From: an uncultured Methanobrevibacter sp.
GTDB taxonomy: Archaea > Methanobacteriota > Methanobacteria > Methanobacteriales > Methanobacteriaceae
NCBI GenBank assembly: GCA_902785855.1
Contig: CADAAJ010000006.1
Location: 1-43,977 of the forward strand
Direction of reading: 5' to 3'
Length of the DNA: 43,977 nt
Shown: positions 17,267 to 25,273 of the stretch, in pieces
Layout of the letters: each line of letters opens with the position of its first letter
Numbering within the stretch: position 1 is the stretch's first letter
Notes under the pieces: generated by a model
Told to the model about the DNA's origin: nothing
Databases searched by the model: none
Seen by the model: only the letters and a program-made list of their open reading frames with translations
Translations under genes and position numbers: made by a program

Positions 17267-17489
17267 TGGGTTATTTTGCTGCTTCCTTTACCTTATCAAT
17301 TATTGTAAAGAGACCTCATTAAATTAAGTACATAAAAGTTCATGTTAATTTTGGCGAGACCCACATGTAAAATGCTTTGCAGGTATTTAATAGGATATGA
17401 AAAATAATGTGTTTCATATATATTAAATATCATGAACACCAATATATCATCTACAGCTACGATATGTAGTTGTAAATATTTTTCTAATT

Positions 17490-17547
17490 TTCCCAACCCC
17501 TATTGGGAACAATGTTTTTAGTCCGGAGAAGCATTATTTGCTTCTCC
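17490..17547. terminator. Two consecutive hairpins ending the noncoding stretch
   Basis: TTCCCAA (17490-17496) pairs with TTGGGAA (17503-17509). GGAGAAGCA (17525-17533) pairs with TGCTTCTCC (17539-17547) with a 5-nt loop. They sit just past the 3' end of the minus-strand Ser-rich protein gene and downstream of RNA B, so either strand could use them as terminators. Confidence 0.55.
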
Positions 17548-17569
17548 TAATTGTAATAATAAATTAATT

Positions 17570-18310
17570 TTATCTTGTACTTGATGAACTACTACTACTC
17601 TTACTAGAACTACTTGACTTTGAAGAACTGCTGGATTGTGAAGAATCACTTGATGAACTACTTCTTGGCTTAACATTATAATCTTCAGATTTATATTCCT
17701 GATATGTAGTATGGTCTTCTTTATCTGGTTGTTTATTATTCGTATTATCAGTGTTTTTAATATTATCTACAGAATTATCTGATGTGATTGTTTCATTAAC
17801 TGCATTCTTACCATTTTTAAAATTTATTGATTTAACCATATGTATAAGCACATTTTTATCTTTACAACAAATAACTATATTATCGTGTGTGGCACTATTA
17901 ACTATATGGGCACAATAAAATGTATCATCACTATTTCCTAGATTAACGTCAGATAACTGTTTACCATTTAATTCATAAATTGTTATTCCATCAATATTTT
18001 CACTATTTCCGGATCTTACTAATTCTTTTATTGCATAAAAACCAAATGCCCCACCTAAAGAGATACCATTACTTTCTTCTTGGCTATTATATGAAACTAA
18101 TGCTCCATCACTCCAATTCCAAAATTTAACACCATTTTTATCCCCAATATATTTAGCATTAGTAGTTGGAATTTCTAAACTTGTTCCATTTTGGCTTAAT
18201 TCAATCCGCTCGTAATGTATTTGATTATTTAATGATCCAAATAATGCACCTATACCAATACAAGCAATTATTAATAATACTCCAATTATAATTAATTTAT
18301 TAGTTTCCAT
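17570..18310 (-). CDS. Membrane-anchored protein with Ser-rich C-terminal tail
   Basis: 246 residues from the ATG at 18308-18310, chosen because GGAG precedes it by 4 nt; a GTG at 18322 would contain that site. The N-terminal transmembrane segment IIIGVLLIIACIGIGALFG anchors an extracytoplasmic globular part (about 25-150). A charged Asn/Asp/Lys linker follows, and then about 30 residues that are almost all serine with a few lysines. Serine-rich tails on archaeal surface proteins may be glycosylated. No family recognised. It may be expressed with the secreted-protein gene upstream on the same strand. Confidence 0.72.
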   Translation of the reverse strand: METNKLIIIGVLLIIACIGIGALFGSLNNQIHYERIELSQNGTSLEIPTTNAKYIGDKNGVKFWNWSDGALVSYNSQEESNGISLGGAFGFYAIKELVRSGNSENIDGITIYELNGKQLSDVNLGNSDDTFYCAHIVNSATHDNIVICCKDKNVLIHMVKSINFKNGKNAVNETITSDNSVDNIKNTDNTNNKQPDKEDHTTYQEYKSEDYNVKPRSSSSSDSSQSSSSSKSSSSSKSSSSSSSTR

Positions 18311-18442
18311 TATTCTCCACACCCATAATATAAGATAAATGATAATTTGTTAATTAATTGTTATAAAGTTTTATTAAAAATCAATAAATCAATTTTTATT
18401 GGTTTTTTAATTAATTGAATGGGATTGCTTTTTTATTTTCTT

Positions 18443-18922
18443 TTAATAATGGTTTGAAACAACTATAATCGATGGTATAGGAGGTGAAGTTGAATTCCCA
18501 CTTATATTATTAATTTCTAAGCCATATTTCCAAGTGTAAAGTTTTATTTTAGTAATTGGACGGTATTTATTAATACCTAAACCAGTTTTATACTCCTCGG
18601 CATGTTTCCTAGTTAAATCATCTTTAAATACTGCTGTGTTCCATCCTTTTTTACCAAATTGACTACTATATTTGGTTTTTGCATATGAAATCCATGCATA
18701 ATACTGGGATTTTTTATTTTTCATTATTTTTATGCCAGTATATTGTTGATGTTCTTTATCATACTTACATTTTAGTTTTATTGTTTTTTTACCATCTTTA
18801 ATTTTTAGTGTTATACTTTTTTTGTTTTTATATTGTTTTGCTGATACAGTATTCATTGAACATATCATGCCAGTTATAAATATTATTAATATGAGTATTA
18901 GTATTATTCTTGTTTTTTTCAT
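18443..18922 (-). CDS. Secreted basic protein, unknown function
   Basis: 159 residues. An N-terminal signal peptide (MKKTRIILILILIIFITGMI, ending near VSA-K) is followed by a Lys-rich beta-type region (SITLKIKDGKKTIKLKCKYD) and a C-terminal segment with KPITKIKLYTWKYG-like strands. The composition resembles other small secreted Methanobrevibacter proteins, including the Lys-rich one at 4650-5279, but I see no shared domain with a known function. Good Shine-Dalgarno (GAGGAG) 8 nt before the ATG. Confidence 0.7.
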   Translation of the reverse strand: MKKTRIILILILIIFITGMICSMNTVSAKQYKNKKSITLKIKDGKKTIKLKCKYDKEHQQYTGIKIMKNKKSQYYAWISYAKTKYSSQFGKKGWNTAVFKDDLTRKHAEEYKTGLGINKYRPITKIKLYTWKYGLEINNISGNSTSPPIPSIIVVSNHY

Positions 18923-19105
18923 TATTTTTTCTCCTCATATTTTGTTATTATAAATATTATTTAAGTGGTGCTATAATTTTTTGTATTAATTATTATTTTT
19001 AAGGTTCATTGATAATTTTAGTGTATCGGTTGATTATTTTAATAGATGCAATTTTTATCCCATTCATTAGATTAGTCATTTCATTGATATTAAACAATAA
19101 TTTTT

Positions 19106-19561
19106 TTAAGAATCTATTCCAATATATAGGTAACAGTGTGCTTTTCCATCAGATGTAAGTTCCTTTGGCACAGTGCTTTCATAATCAATATTAAAACTCC
19201 TTTTAATGGTATTGTTTTTAGAATCATCCCATACTTGTTGCCATGCTTCTTGAGCACAATTTAAAACATCGTCTCCTGCAACATCATATTTAATAAATTT
19301 ACCATCTTGAACTTCCTTTTCCAGTATTTCAAAGAAATTTTTTTCAACTGCCATTATACTTAAATCATATTCTCCGGTTTCATCACTTTCATAATTTGAA
19401 TATTGTGATACTGGAGCAAGACCCTCAATAAATTCCTTATCAGAATTATAAAGTAGAGGAATTTTTCCAGATACAATATCTGTGAAAATTTCATTAATTT
19501 TAGCCATCCCTTCAGGAGTATTCTTTAATCTAATTGTAATTTTATCTAATTTATATGTCAT
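19106..19561 (-). CDS. Protein with probable GyrI/Cass2-like effector-binding fold
   Basis: 151 residues. The C-terminal half follows the pattern of GyrI-like small-molecule-binding domains: a segment ending KYDVAGDD, a helix AQEAWQQVWDDSK, then RSFNIDYES and a final strand CYLYIGIDS. In such families this fold binds drugs or other hydrophobic ligands, either alone or fused to a DNA-binding domain. No HTH is present here, so if the assignment is right this is a stand-alone ligand binder. The pattern match is by eye and moderate. Confidence 0.6.
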   Translation of the reverse strand: MTYKLDKITIRLKNTPEGMAKINEIFTDIVSGKIPLLYNSDKEFIEGLAPVSQYSNYESDETGEYDLSIMAVEKNFFEILEKEVQDGKFIKYDVAGDDVLNCAQEAWQQVWDDSKNNTIKRSFNIDYESTVPKELTSDGKAHCYLYIGIDS

Positions 19562-19837
19562 AATATTGACTTTGATAATATTTGAATAAATATTTTATGA
19601 TTAATCAAATAGGAATTCATGTCCAATAAATAACCATTGAAAGCCAATTTGACACTTAAAATTATGAAAGCCTCAAAACATTTAGTTTTATATGTTAATA
19701 TTTACGGTTTTATCTTAATAGAGAAAAAATTGTATCGGAATATTTTTTTAAAAATTAAAATCACTTAAGTTTTTGAAAGTGCCTTTTTTATCTATAATTG
19801 TTAAATATATATGCTATTTTACTATAATATATTAAAT
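19562..19837. other. AT-rich intergenic stretch, promoter only
   Basis: Between divergent genes. Apart from the TATA-like TTAAATATATATG at about 19801-19813, roughly 26 bp before the next ATG, I see no structure, repeat or coding potential. Confidence 0.5.
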
Positions 19838-20005
19838 ATGGTAAAATTAACAATTGGTGTTTTAAAACAAATACTTGAAAATATTCCTGATGATTTTACA
19901 TTAGAATATAAGAAAAATAATAAATGTCAAGTTAAACATATTCCTGACTGTGTTACAATTGATTGTGCAAAAAAGAGAATAATTTTTGATTTATTAATGG
20001 ATTAA
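19838..20005 (+). CDS. Small protein of 55 residues, probably leaderless
   Basis: Starts MVKLTIGVLKQILENIPDDF; the opening resembles small mobile-element proteins of the type LTxGxLKxxLxxLPDD, whose function is unknown. Residues 30-55 include two cysteines (CQVKH, CVTIDC). The ATG at 19838 is preferred over an upstream ATG at 19811, because a TATA box about 26 bp upstream would put the transcription start right at the codon. Short, so moderate confidence. Confidence 0.55.
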   Translation: MVKLTIGVLKQILENIPDDFTLEYKKNNKCQVKHIPDCVTIDCAKKRIIFDLLMD

Positions 20006-20090
20006 ATATGTATTTTAATTCTTATTTTCAATTATTTATATTATGAATGCATATATTATTAATTAGGCACAAAAAGGAAAAAAGGTTCAA

Positions 20091-20110
20091 GTGGAGGATC
20101 ATTCCTCCAC
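20091..20110 (+). terminator. Perfect 8-bp hairpin
   Basis: GTGGAGGA (20091-20098) and TCCTCCAC (20103-20110) around a TCAT loop, downstream of the 55-residue gene. A terminator is likely. The arm GGAGGA could also sequester a ribosome site, but none is needed here. Confidence 0.55.
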
Positions 20111-20160
20111 GATTTTCATGATTCTATTTTTCATTTTTGTATGGCTCGTTATTTATATAC

Positions 20161-20406
20161 ATGGATGTGAATTTCCATTTTTATAAAGGAACTAATAATA
20201 TTAAATATGCTACTATCAAAGTAACTAAAAAAGTAAAACAAGTCACATTAAGTAAATTTAAAACAGATTATACTAATATTAAAGCAGACATTGGTTATAA
20301 TTCACATGAAGGACAGTTAGGAAAAGGAAGTTATCTATTCTTTTATGGGAAAACATCAGGTTATGAGTTCTCTGAATATGTAGCCAATAAACGTAATATT
20401 ATTTAG
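20161..20406 (+). CDS. Short possible gene or remnant, 81 residues
   Basis: An open frame, MDVNFHFYKGTNNIKYATIK, then VTKKVKQVTLSKFKTDYTNI and a Tyr/Gly-rich end. The style resembles the C-terminal strands of secreted Methanobrevibacter proteins, without a signal peptide, so this may be the tail of a decayed gene. A TATA-like sequence lies only about 10 bp before the ATG and there is no Shine-Dalgarno, so the start and even the gene are uncertain. It ends 9 nt before the convergent primase-like gene. Confidence 0.35.
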   Translation: MDVNFHFYKGTNNIKYATIKVTKKVKQVTLSKFKTDYTNIKADIGYNSHEGQLGKGSYLFFYGKTSGYEFSEYVANKRNII

Positions 20407-20415
20407 AAAGAAAAT

Positions 20416-21162
20416 TTAGGAGTTTTTCATTAACTCCTGAAATTTCTCCTCTGCTTCTTTTGAACTATTAAGATCAAAATATTTCATTAAAAAACCAGTT
20501 TGATCCAATTGAATCTTCTCACTTTGGCATTGAAAGGCAAGATCATATATTAGTGCACTGGGGTTATTGTCATCATGAAAAGGACATTTGTATGATACAT
20601 ATGCAGGAAATTTATCATGATATTCATATTCGGGTTTGCCTAATATTAATTCTGCAAGGTCTATTAAACTTACAAAATTATGATTAGCATATTTTTCATA
20701 TGGAATTGTCAAATTGGTAAGATTATCATTATCTGGTAAGGTAAATGTATCTACTTTTAATACCTCAAGACAATCAGCACTAGTAATTGTATCTTTAAAT
20801 GAATCAACAAATTTCTTATAAACTCCATTACCTGCATTTAGCTTAAATCGTCTACCCATTTGTGATAATTTGGTTGCTAATTTTTTATCTTCCGCACAAA
20901 TTAGTGCTTCAGAAATATAATCGCCCATAGGATAGAACAAACCATCTTCAAGCTTAACAAAAGTGTATCGTAACTTATTTGAAGATTTCCTTTCAATTTT
21001 AAGATACACTTCCCTGCTATCATAATACTCCTCATTCTTATGTGTGTAGGGTACATAAACACCAGTATCATCATACACATATCCTTTACTTTCTAAATCC
21101 TTAGTTACTTTATAAATATCTGTATTAGCCATAATATCACATTCATTATTATTTATTATCAT
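20416..21162 (-). CDS. Primase-like zinc-finger protein sharing an N-terminal domain with the neighbouring ATPase
   Basis: 248 residues. Start at 21162: AGGAGG lies 8 nt upstream, better than the internal ATG at 21132. Residues 15-140 are a domain shared with the 808-residue protein encoded next door (GYVYDDTGVYVPYT here, GYLYDNTGIYIPYH there; SADCLEVLK and FADCLEVFK). Residues 193-215 (CPFHDDNNPSALIYDLAFQC) resemble the DnaG CHC2 zinc finger: C193, H196 and C212 are present, but the expected fourth ligand is E215, so zinc binding is uncertain. No TOPRIM domain is visible. Probably assists primer synthesis or origin recognition for the element. Confidence 0.7.
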   Translation of the reverse strand: MIINNNECDIMANTDIYKVTKDLESKGYVYDDTGVYVPYTHKNEEYYDSREVYLKIERKSSNKLRYTFVKLEDGLFYPMGDYISEALICAEDKKLATKLSQMGRRFKLNAGNGVYKKFVDSFKDTITSADCLEVLKVDTFTLPDNDNLTNLTIPYEKYANHNFVSLIDLAELILGKPEYEYHDKFPAYVSYKCPFHDDNNPSALIYDLAFQCQSEKIQLDQTGFLMKYFDLNSSKEAEEKFQELMKNS

Positions 21163-21164
21163 TT

Positions 21165-23591
21165 TTAATACCTCCTATATTCATTTCTTAAATGATAATA
21201 TCCATTTTCTTTGGATATGATAACACCTTTAGCTTCAAGAGAATCTAATCTCTCAATTAACATTTTATTCAAATACTCCTTATCTAAATCTGTGTAATTC
21301 TTTAATTTGTGATATAAATCTTTTTTATTCATATCTTGTGTTGTTAAAAAGCCACAAATTAGTAAACTATATTCTTGTGGGGTTAAATCATTTTTTAATA
21401 TAGTTGAATTTATTACTTCACTTGGAGTAGTATTTTTTTTACTGTCCCACTGCTTGGCAGCACTTGGCAAATTGGAATCGCCATTTGAAATTAATGTTGT
21501 ATGACTATTTGAAGCATTTTCTGCTATTTTTGGGTGGTCGGCAAAAGTTGCAAAATTTTGATTTTGACCGCCCCTTTCATTTTTTTTAGCGGCATTTTCT
21601 GGAAATGAAAATAAATTAATCATATAGTTTATTTCATCAGGTGTTGCATATTCTAAAGATACAGCATATTTCTCGAAATCAAAATTAGTTATTGCATTAT
21701 TAATGAAATTATAGTAAGAATCATAATCATTCAAATCTATTGTGTTGGTTTCATCTTCACAATATTTTTTTAGATAGGCATGCCCTTCCTTATTTATTAC
21801 AATATTTGCCAAGTATAATAAAGAAAGGAGAATCCTTATTTTGCTCTTAAAAGTGTCAAAATGCTTGGCGTTTTCCTTTTGCCAGTTATGCCAAGTGGTT
21901 TTTTTGCCATCTTGTTTAACTTTATAATATGTCCATCGAGAATTAGAATTGGTTGGATCAAATTTTATTCTTCCAATTAATCTGTAATCCAATAAAGATT
22001 TTGCGGTACCTTGTGAACGATCCAAATAATTTCTAACTGTTGTTTCACTAACGCCAATAAATTTAGAAATAGTTTGACGAGTATACTGTTTATTAAGAAT
22101 ATTATCTTCCTCAACACTGTCAATGCATCCATAATATTCTTCTAATGTATCATCCCTATCTTCAAGTGCTTCGTCACGAGTTTTCTCAGGTAGAAAGTCT
22201 AAAATACGTTGTTGCTTATCATTAAGCTTATATTTCTGAGTATCCAAATTCTCAGCCCATATCTCTGCAACATGCCAAAAATCCTCATAAGATCCAATAT
22301 AAATCTTTTTACCAGCAAACTCAATATATTTAAGCTTGTTAGTATGGAAAAAACTTTTGGATTTAAGCATAGAAATAAAATGATTGATGTTCCTGTTTTC
22401 TAATGATGTTGGATTAAACAATAATGCAAAAGGATTGTAAATCTCAATGTCTTGCTCAATTAGATATTGTATTGCTGCTTGAATGAATTCTCTAGATTTG
22501 GAAATGATTTGATTATTGCCTGAATTAATAACTGCATTGTCTTTAATTTTGTTTTTGATATTGGACTCGTCATCTTCATTAACAACAATAATATTCATTT
22601 TATATAATCTATTTAACAGTTCTTCATCAGGATTATCTTTAGCATAAGTAATAATAACTAAAAATTTACCTTCTAAAGCAAACCGGACTGGTTTCTTATC
22701 AATTACTGTTCTGATGTCTTTAACTGGTTTGTTGTTGTCAGTTAAAACTTTTAGTAAACTGATATTGTCCTCATTTAATATGACATCATCAAAAATTAAA
22801 ATGTTGTATGCTCCATAGGAATCTTTGTCATAGTAAATGTTTTTTGGTGAAACAGTAGACAGATGGTGCACATAAACATCAGGTATGTTTTTAACAGTTT
22901 CTGAGGTAACATCAGTTTTTCCTTTACCACTATTTGCATTCAGTTCTGTTTGTATTGGTTCACCAATAAATAGGGACACTGATATCAATGCAAGTTGTTT
23001 TTTGATGGCGTCATTTCCAGCATGTGTAATTGATATGGAATCCACATATTTCTCATATAGTGATCCGTCATTAATAATTGCAAGTGCTTCTTCTTGTATT
23101 AGTTCGGGATAACTGTCAAAACCGAAAACTTCTTCTTTTGGTTTTGTTTTTTCTTCCAGTTCTTTTTCATCTTCTGGGAACTCAAAATCAAGTTCCTTGA
23201 ACACTTCTAAACAATCTGCAAATAGAATTTTACTTTTAAACTCTTTAGAAAAGTTTTTATAACAATCATCACAAGAGAATAAATCGGAGTTTCTTCCAGC
23301 ATTTGATAAAGATCTATTGAACTTTGTATCTTCTTGATTAATTAATTTATCATTTGTAAAAAATCGATATTGCTTAAAATGGTCATTTTTCTTTTCAACC
23401 CAAGCATAGATTAATTCACATTTTTTATTAGGGTTGCGGCTAATTTTTAAGTAGATATCTCTTGTATCCGGATGGTATGGAATGTATATTCCAGTATTAT
23501 CATATAAATATCCATCTTCTGCTAACTCTTTTACATTATAAATTGATTTTACTTTTTCGGATGTATTATCATTTTCTATTTTAAAATCCAT
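21165..23591 (-). CDS. Replication ATPase/helicase-like protein with shared N-terminal domain and HTH
   Basis: 808 residues. Residues 15-145 are the domain shared with the downstream primase-like protein. A P-loop ATPase follows: Walker A NANSGKGKTDVT (219-228 region), Walker B NILIFDD (263-269), a sensor-like LVIITYA (311-317) and NRL near 327. A helix-turn-helix lies at about 504-525 (RQTISKFIGVSETTVRNYLD). The C-terminus is variable, with a Ser/Asn-rich linker near 690-740 and a final wing-like helix bundle. The overall layout fits a plasmid or virus replication initiator helicase. Strong Shine-Dalgarno AAGGAGG before the ATG; 2 nt separate it from the next gene. The specific family was not identified. 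Confidence 0.75.
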   Translation of the reverse strand: MDFKIENDNTSEKVKSIYNVKELAEDGYLYDNTGIYIPYHPDTRDIYLKISRNPNKKCELIYAWVEKKNDHFKQYRFFTNDKLINQEDTKFNRSLSNAGRNSDLFSCDDCYKNFSKEFKSKILFADCLEVFKELDFEFPEDEKELEEKTKPKEEVFGFDSYPELIQEEALAIINDGSLYEKYVDSISITHAGNDAIKKQLALISVSLFIGEPIQTELNANSGKGKTDVTSETVKNIPDVYVHHLSTVSPKNIYYDKDSYGAYNILIFDDVILNEDNISLLKVLTDNNKPVKDIRTVIDKKPVRFALEGKFLVIITYAKDNPDEELLNRLYKMNIIVVNEDDESNIKNKIKDNAVINSGNNQIISKSREFIQAAIQYLIEQDIEIYNPFALLFNPTSLENRNINHFISMLKSKSFFHTNKLKYIEFAGKKIYIGSYEDFWHVAEIWAENLDTQKYKLNDKQQRILDFLPEKTRDEALEDRDDTLEEYYGCIDSVEEDNILNKQYTRQTISKFIGVSETTVRNYLDRSQGTAKSLLDYRLIGRIKFDPTNSNSRWTYYKVKQDGKKTTWHNWQKENAKHFDTFKSKIRILLSLLYLANIVINKEGHAYLKKYCEDETNTIDLNDYDSYYNFINNAITNFDFEKYAVSLEYATPDEINYMINLFSFPENAAKKNERGGQNQNFATFADHPKIAENASNSHTTLISNGDSNLPSAAKQWDSKKNTTPSEVINSTILKNDLTPQEYSLLICGFLTTQDMNKKDLYHKLKNYTDLDKEYLNKMLIERLDSLEAKGVIISKENGYYHLRNEYRRY

Positions 23592-23617
23592 TTTTTTTCC
23601 TCCTTAAAAAAATGAAT

Positions 23618-23716
23618 GAAGTAGGAAAAAGATAAAGTATTTAACCATCAAACAACAGATAAATATTTGTTGAATACGTGGTTGTTTGATAAGTTTACTT
23701 ATCCAATAACTACTTC
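23618..23716. repeat. Nested inverted repeats inside the replication operon (origin or operator candidate)
   Basis: GAAGTAG (23618-23624) pairs with CTACTTC (23710-23716). Inside are ATCAAACAAC (23647-23656) with GTTGTTTGAT (23681-23690), and GATAAG-TTTA-CTTATC (about 23688-23703). It is the only sizeable gap (126 bp) in the otherwise tight minus-strand operon and lies directly upstream of the ATPase gene. TTGTTGAATACG at 23667-23678 recurs at 28502-28513. Confidence 0.6.
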
Positions 23717-23717
23717 C

Positions 23718-24032
23718 TTATTCTAATAAAATTATCTGCATTTCCATTTGATTGATAATTGCATTTAGTATATCAATTAATGTTGCCAATTTTATTATTT
23801 TATTTTTAATCCTATGTTCTGTCCTTTTATCCCTATTCTCATTTGAAAACATCCCAAGATGCTTTAAATAGAAATGTCTACTCATTTTTCTTCTTAACAA
23901 TATATTACTAATCTTAGAATGTTCCGCAATTTTTTCATCAATAGTTAAACTATCAAATGCATCCCAATCATAATTTATGTATTTACTAATTTCTTTGATG
24001 AGTTGTTGGATTTTAATTGCATAATCTTGCAT
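23718..24032 (-). CDS. Small helical protein, 104 residues, replication operon
   Basis: Mostly alpha-helical by composition: an N-terminal helix MQDYAIKIQQLIKEISKYIN, a basic middle (LLRRKMSRHFYLKH, NRDKRTEHRIKNK) and a hydrophobic C-terminal helix. No recognised domain. The basic centre would suit nucleic acid contact, but that is speculation. Shine-Dalgarno GGTGAT upstream of the ATG. Third gene of a minus-strand run leading to the replication ATPase. Confidence 0.68.
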   Translation of the reverse strand: MQDYAIKIQQLIKEISKYINYDWDAFDSLTIDEKIAEHSKISNILLRRKMSRHFYLKHLGMFSNENRDKRTEHRIKNKIIKLATLIDILNAIINQMEMQIILLE

Positions 24033-24046
24033 TAGTCATCACCCAA

Positions 24047-24589
24047 TTAATTAATTTCTGCCAAATTTGAATCTATAGACTCAATAAATCTAATATAACA
24101 TTTTAATTCTGCCAATAACTTTTCTTTTGATTCAATATATTTGCCTTTAATTGTTTTAATTTGTTCATGATGGAGAGGGATGTCTTCTTCATTCTCCAAA
24201 TAACATTCATATTTAATGTATCTTTTTGCTGACAGAATATATTCGCTGTTTAACTTATTAATAAGTTTAGTTCTATTCTGTAACGGTAAAATATGGTTAT
24301 TTTTATTTTCAAAATAAGTATCTAGCTCATTTTTATCTAATTCAGAATCTAATAACACGATTTGATTCGCGAATTCTATTAACTCCAATATTAATTCATC
24401 TTTTAGATTAATAAGTCCATTAATTTCAGCCATCATATCATTTTGAATTTCAGAATTTCCATCTTTGTTGTACAAAATGATACTGTTCATCAATTCATCT
24501 GCAAGAAGTAGATATTCTGATTTTAAATAATCTAAAGATTTGCCTCTTTGTTCCAAATCTAATATTTTACCTTCAATCTTTTCTATCAT
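24047..24589 (-). CDS. Coiled-coil protein, 180 residues, replication operon
   Basis: An acidic, Leu/Ile/Glu-rich helical protein (MIEKIEGKILDLEQRGKSLD, then LKDELILELIEFANQIVLLD) with heptad spacing over most of its length and a Lys-rich C-terminal third. No known family. It follows the 93-residue gene by 13 nt and precedes the 104-residue gene by 14 nt, so the three are surely co-transcribed. A structural or accessory role in replication or maintenance is possible. Confidence 0.7.
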   Translation of the reverse strand: MIEKIEGKILDLEQRGKSLDYLKSEYLLLADELMNSIILYNKDGNSEIQNDMMAEINGLINLKDELILELIEFANQIVLLDSELDKNELDTYFENKNNHILPLQNRTKLINKLNSEYILSAKRYIKYECYLENEEDIPLHHEQIKTIKGKYIESKEKLLAELKCYIRFIESIDSNLAEIN

Positions 24590-24602
24590 GTTATCACCAC
24601 TT

Positions 24603-24884
24603 TTAATTGTTTTTTTCTAAAAACGCATTAAGCAAAGTTCTACAGTCTTCCAAGTTTTTAATAGCATCATCAATTATGTTGGTGCAGTCGGCACTTCCTT
24701 TAGTAAGCTTATCATAAAGATTTTTGCCTTCTTCTTTGCCGTCAGCATAATCCATAATGCTATGTTTCAAACTATCGTACAAACAAGTCATATCTAAGCA
24801 AAATTTGTTCAAATGAGTAATGCTTTCCTGGCTTTCTTCCAGTTTCATTAACACATCCCATTGGGTAATATTTTGTTTATCCAT
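24603..24884 (-). CDS. Small helical protein, 93 residues, first gene of the replication operon
   Basis: An acidic helical protein (MDKQNITQWDVLMKLEESQE) with three cysteines and a C-terminal coil ending FLEKNN. The Shine-Dalgarno GGAGG is 8 nt before the ATG. It is the promoter-proximal member of a five-gene minus-strand operon ending with the primase-like gene, and diverges from the recombinase-like gene across a 390-bp regulatory region. Function unknown. Confidence 0.68.
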   Translation of the reverse strand: MDKQNITQWDVLMKLEESQESITHLNKFCLDMTCLYDSLKHSIMDYADGKEEGKNLYDKLTKGSADCTNIIDDAIKNLEDCRTLLNAFLEKNN

Positions 24885-25132
24885 AACTGTGACCTCCTTT
24901 TTGTATATTATTCTTTTTTTTGTCTTTTTGACTAATTTTCCTCCTGCCTTGTTAATAAGGCACGTTGAAAATGTACTTTTTATTAAATTTTTACAGGTTG
25001 AGACAGGAAATATAATATGATACTACAATCAAATATTAGGTTTTAAGAAATTATCTCAATCCTGTGATTATATCATCTGTAATAACTCATATATAAATGT
25101 TTGTAGGCAATTTAGGGCATAAATAAAACTTA

Positions 25133-25233
25133 TTTTCACTATTAAAGAATTATGAAATCGTGTTTTCACTACTACAAAAAGTGAATTCATGTTATTCTGA
25201 CACATTTTCACCACTGCAAAAAGTGAATTTGTG
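25133..25233. repeat. Three imperfect TTTTCAC repeats upstream of the recombinase-like gene
   Basis: Copies begin at 25133, 25163 and 25205. The last two are near-identical over 29 nt (TTTTCACNACTNCAAAAAGT then GAATTNNTG) and each contains a TTCAC...GTGAA inverted repeat; the first shares only the left part. They lie between the divergent replication operon and the 25274 gene. The rest of 24885-25273 shows only a TATA-like site (25088-25100). Possible operators or iterons. Confidence 0.65.
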
Positions 25234-25273
25234 ACCACAAAGTTTATTGTTAACAACTGACAAAAAAATTATC

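Noticed and set aside
17296-17496. Minus-strand frame of 66 codons in the gene-free stretch
   Set aside because: No ribosome site, odd composition, and it lies across structured and hairpin DNA; likely chance.
22885-23112. Plus-strand frames inside the replication ATPase gene
   Set aside because: Antisense shadows of an 808-residue coding region with Walker motifs.
25133-25233. CRISPR array
   Set aside because: Only three imperfect repeats with unequal spacing (30 and 42 bp) and no cas genes; better read as operators or iterons.
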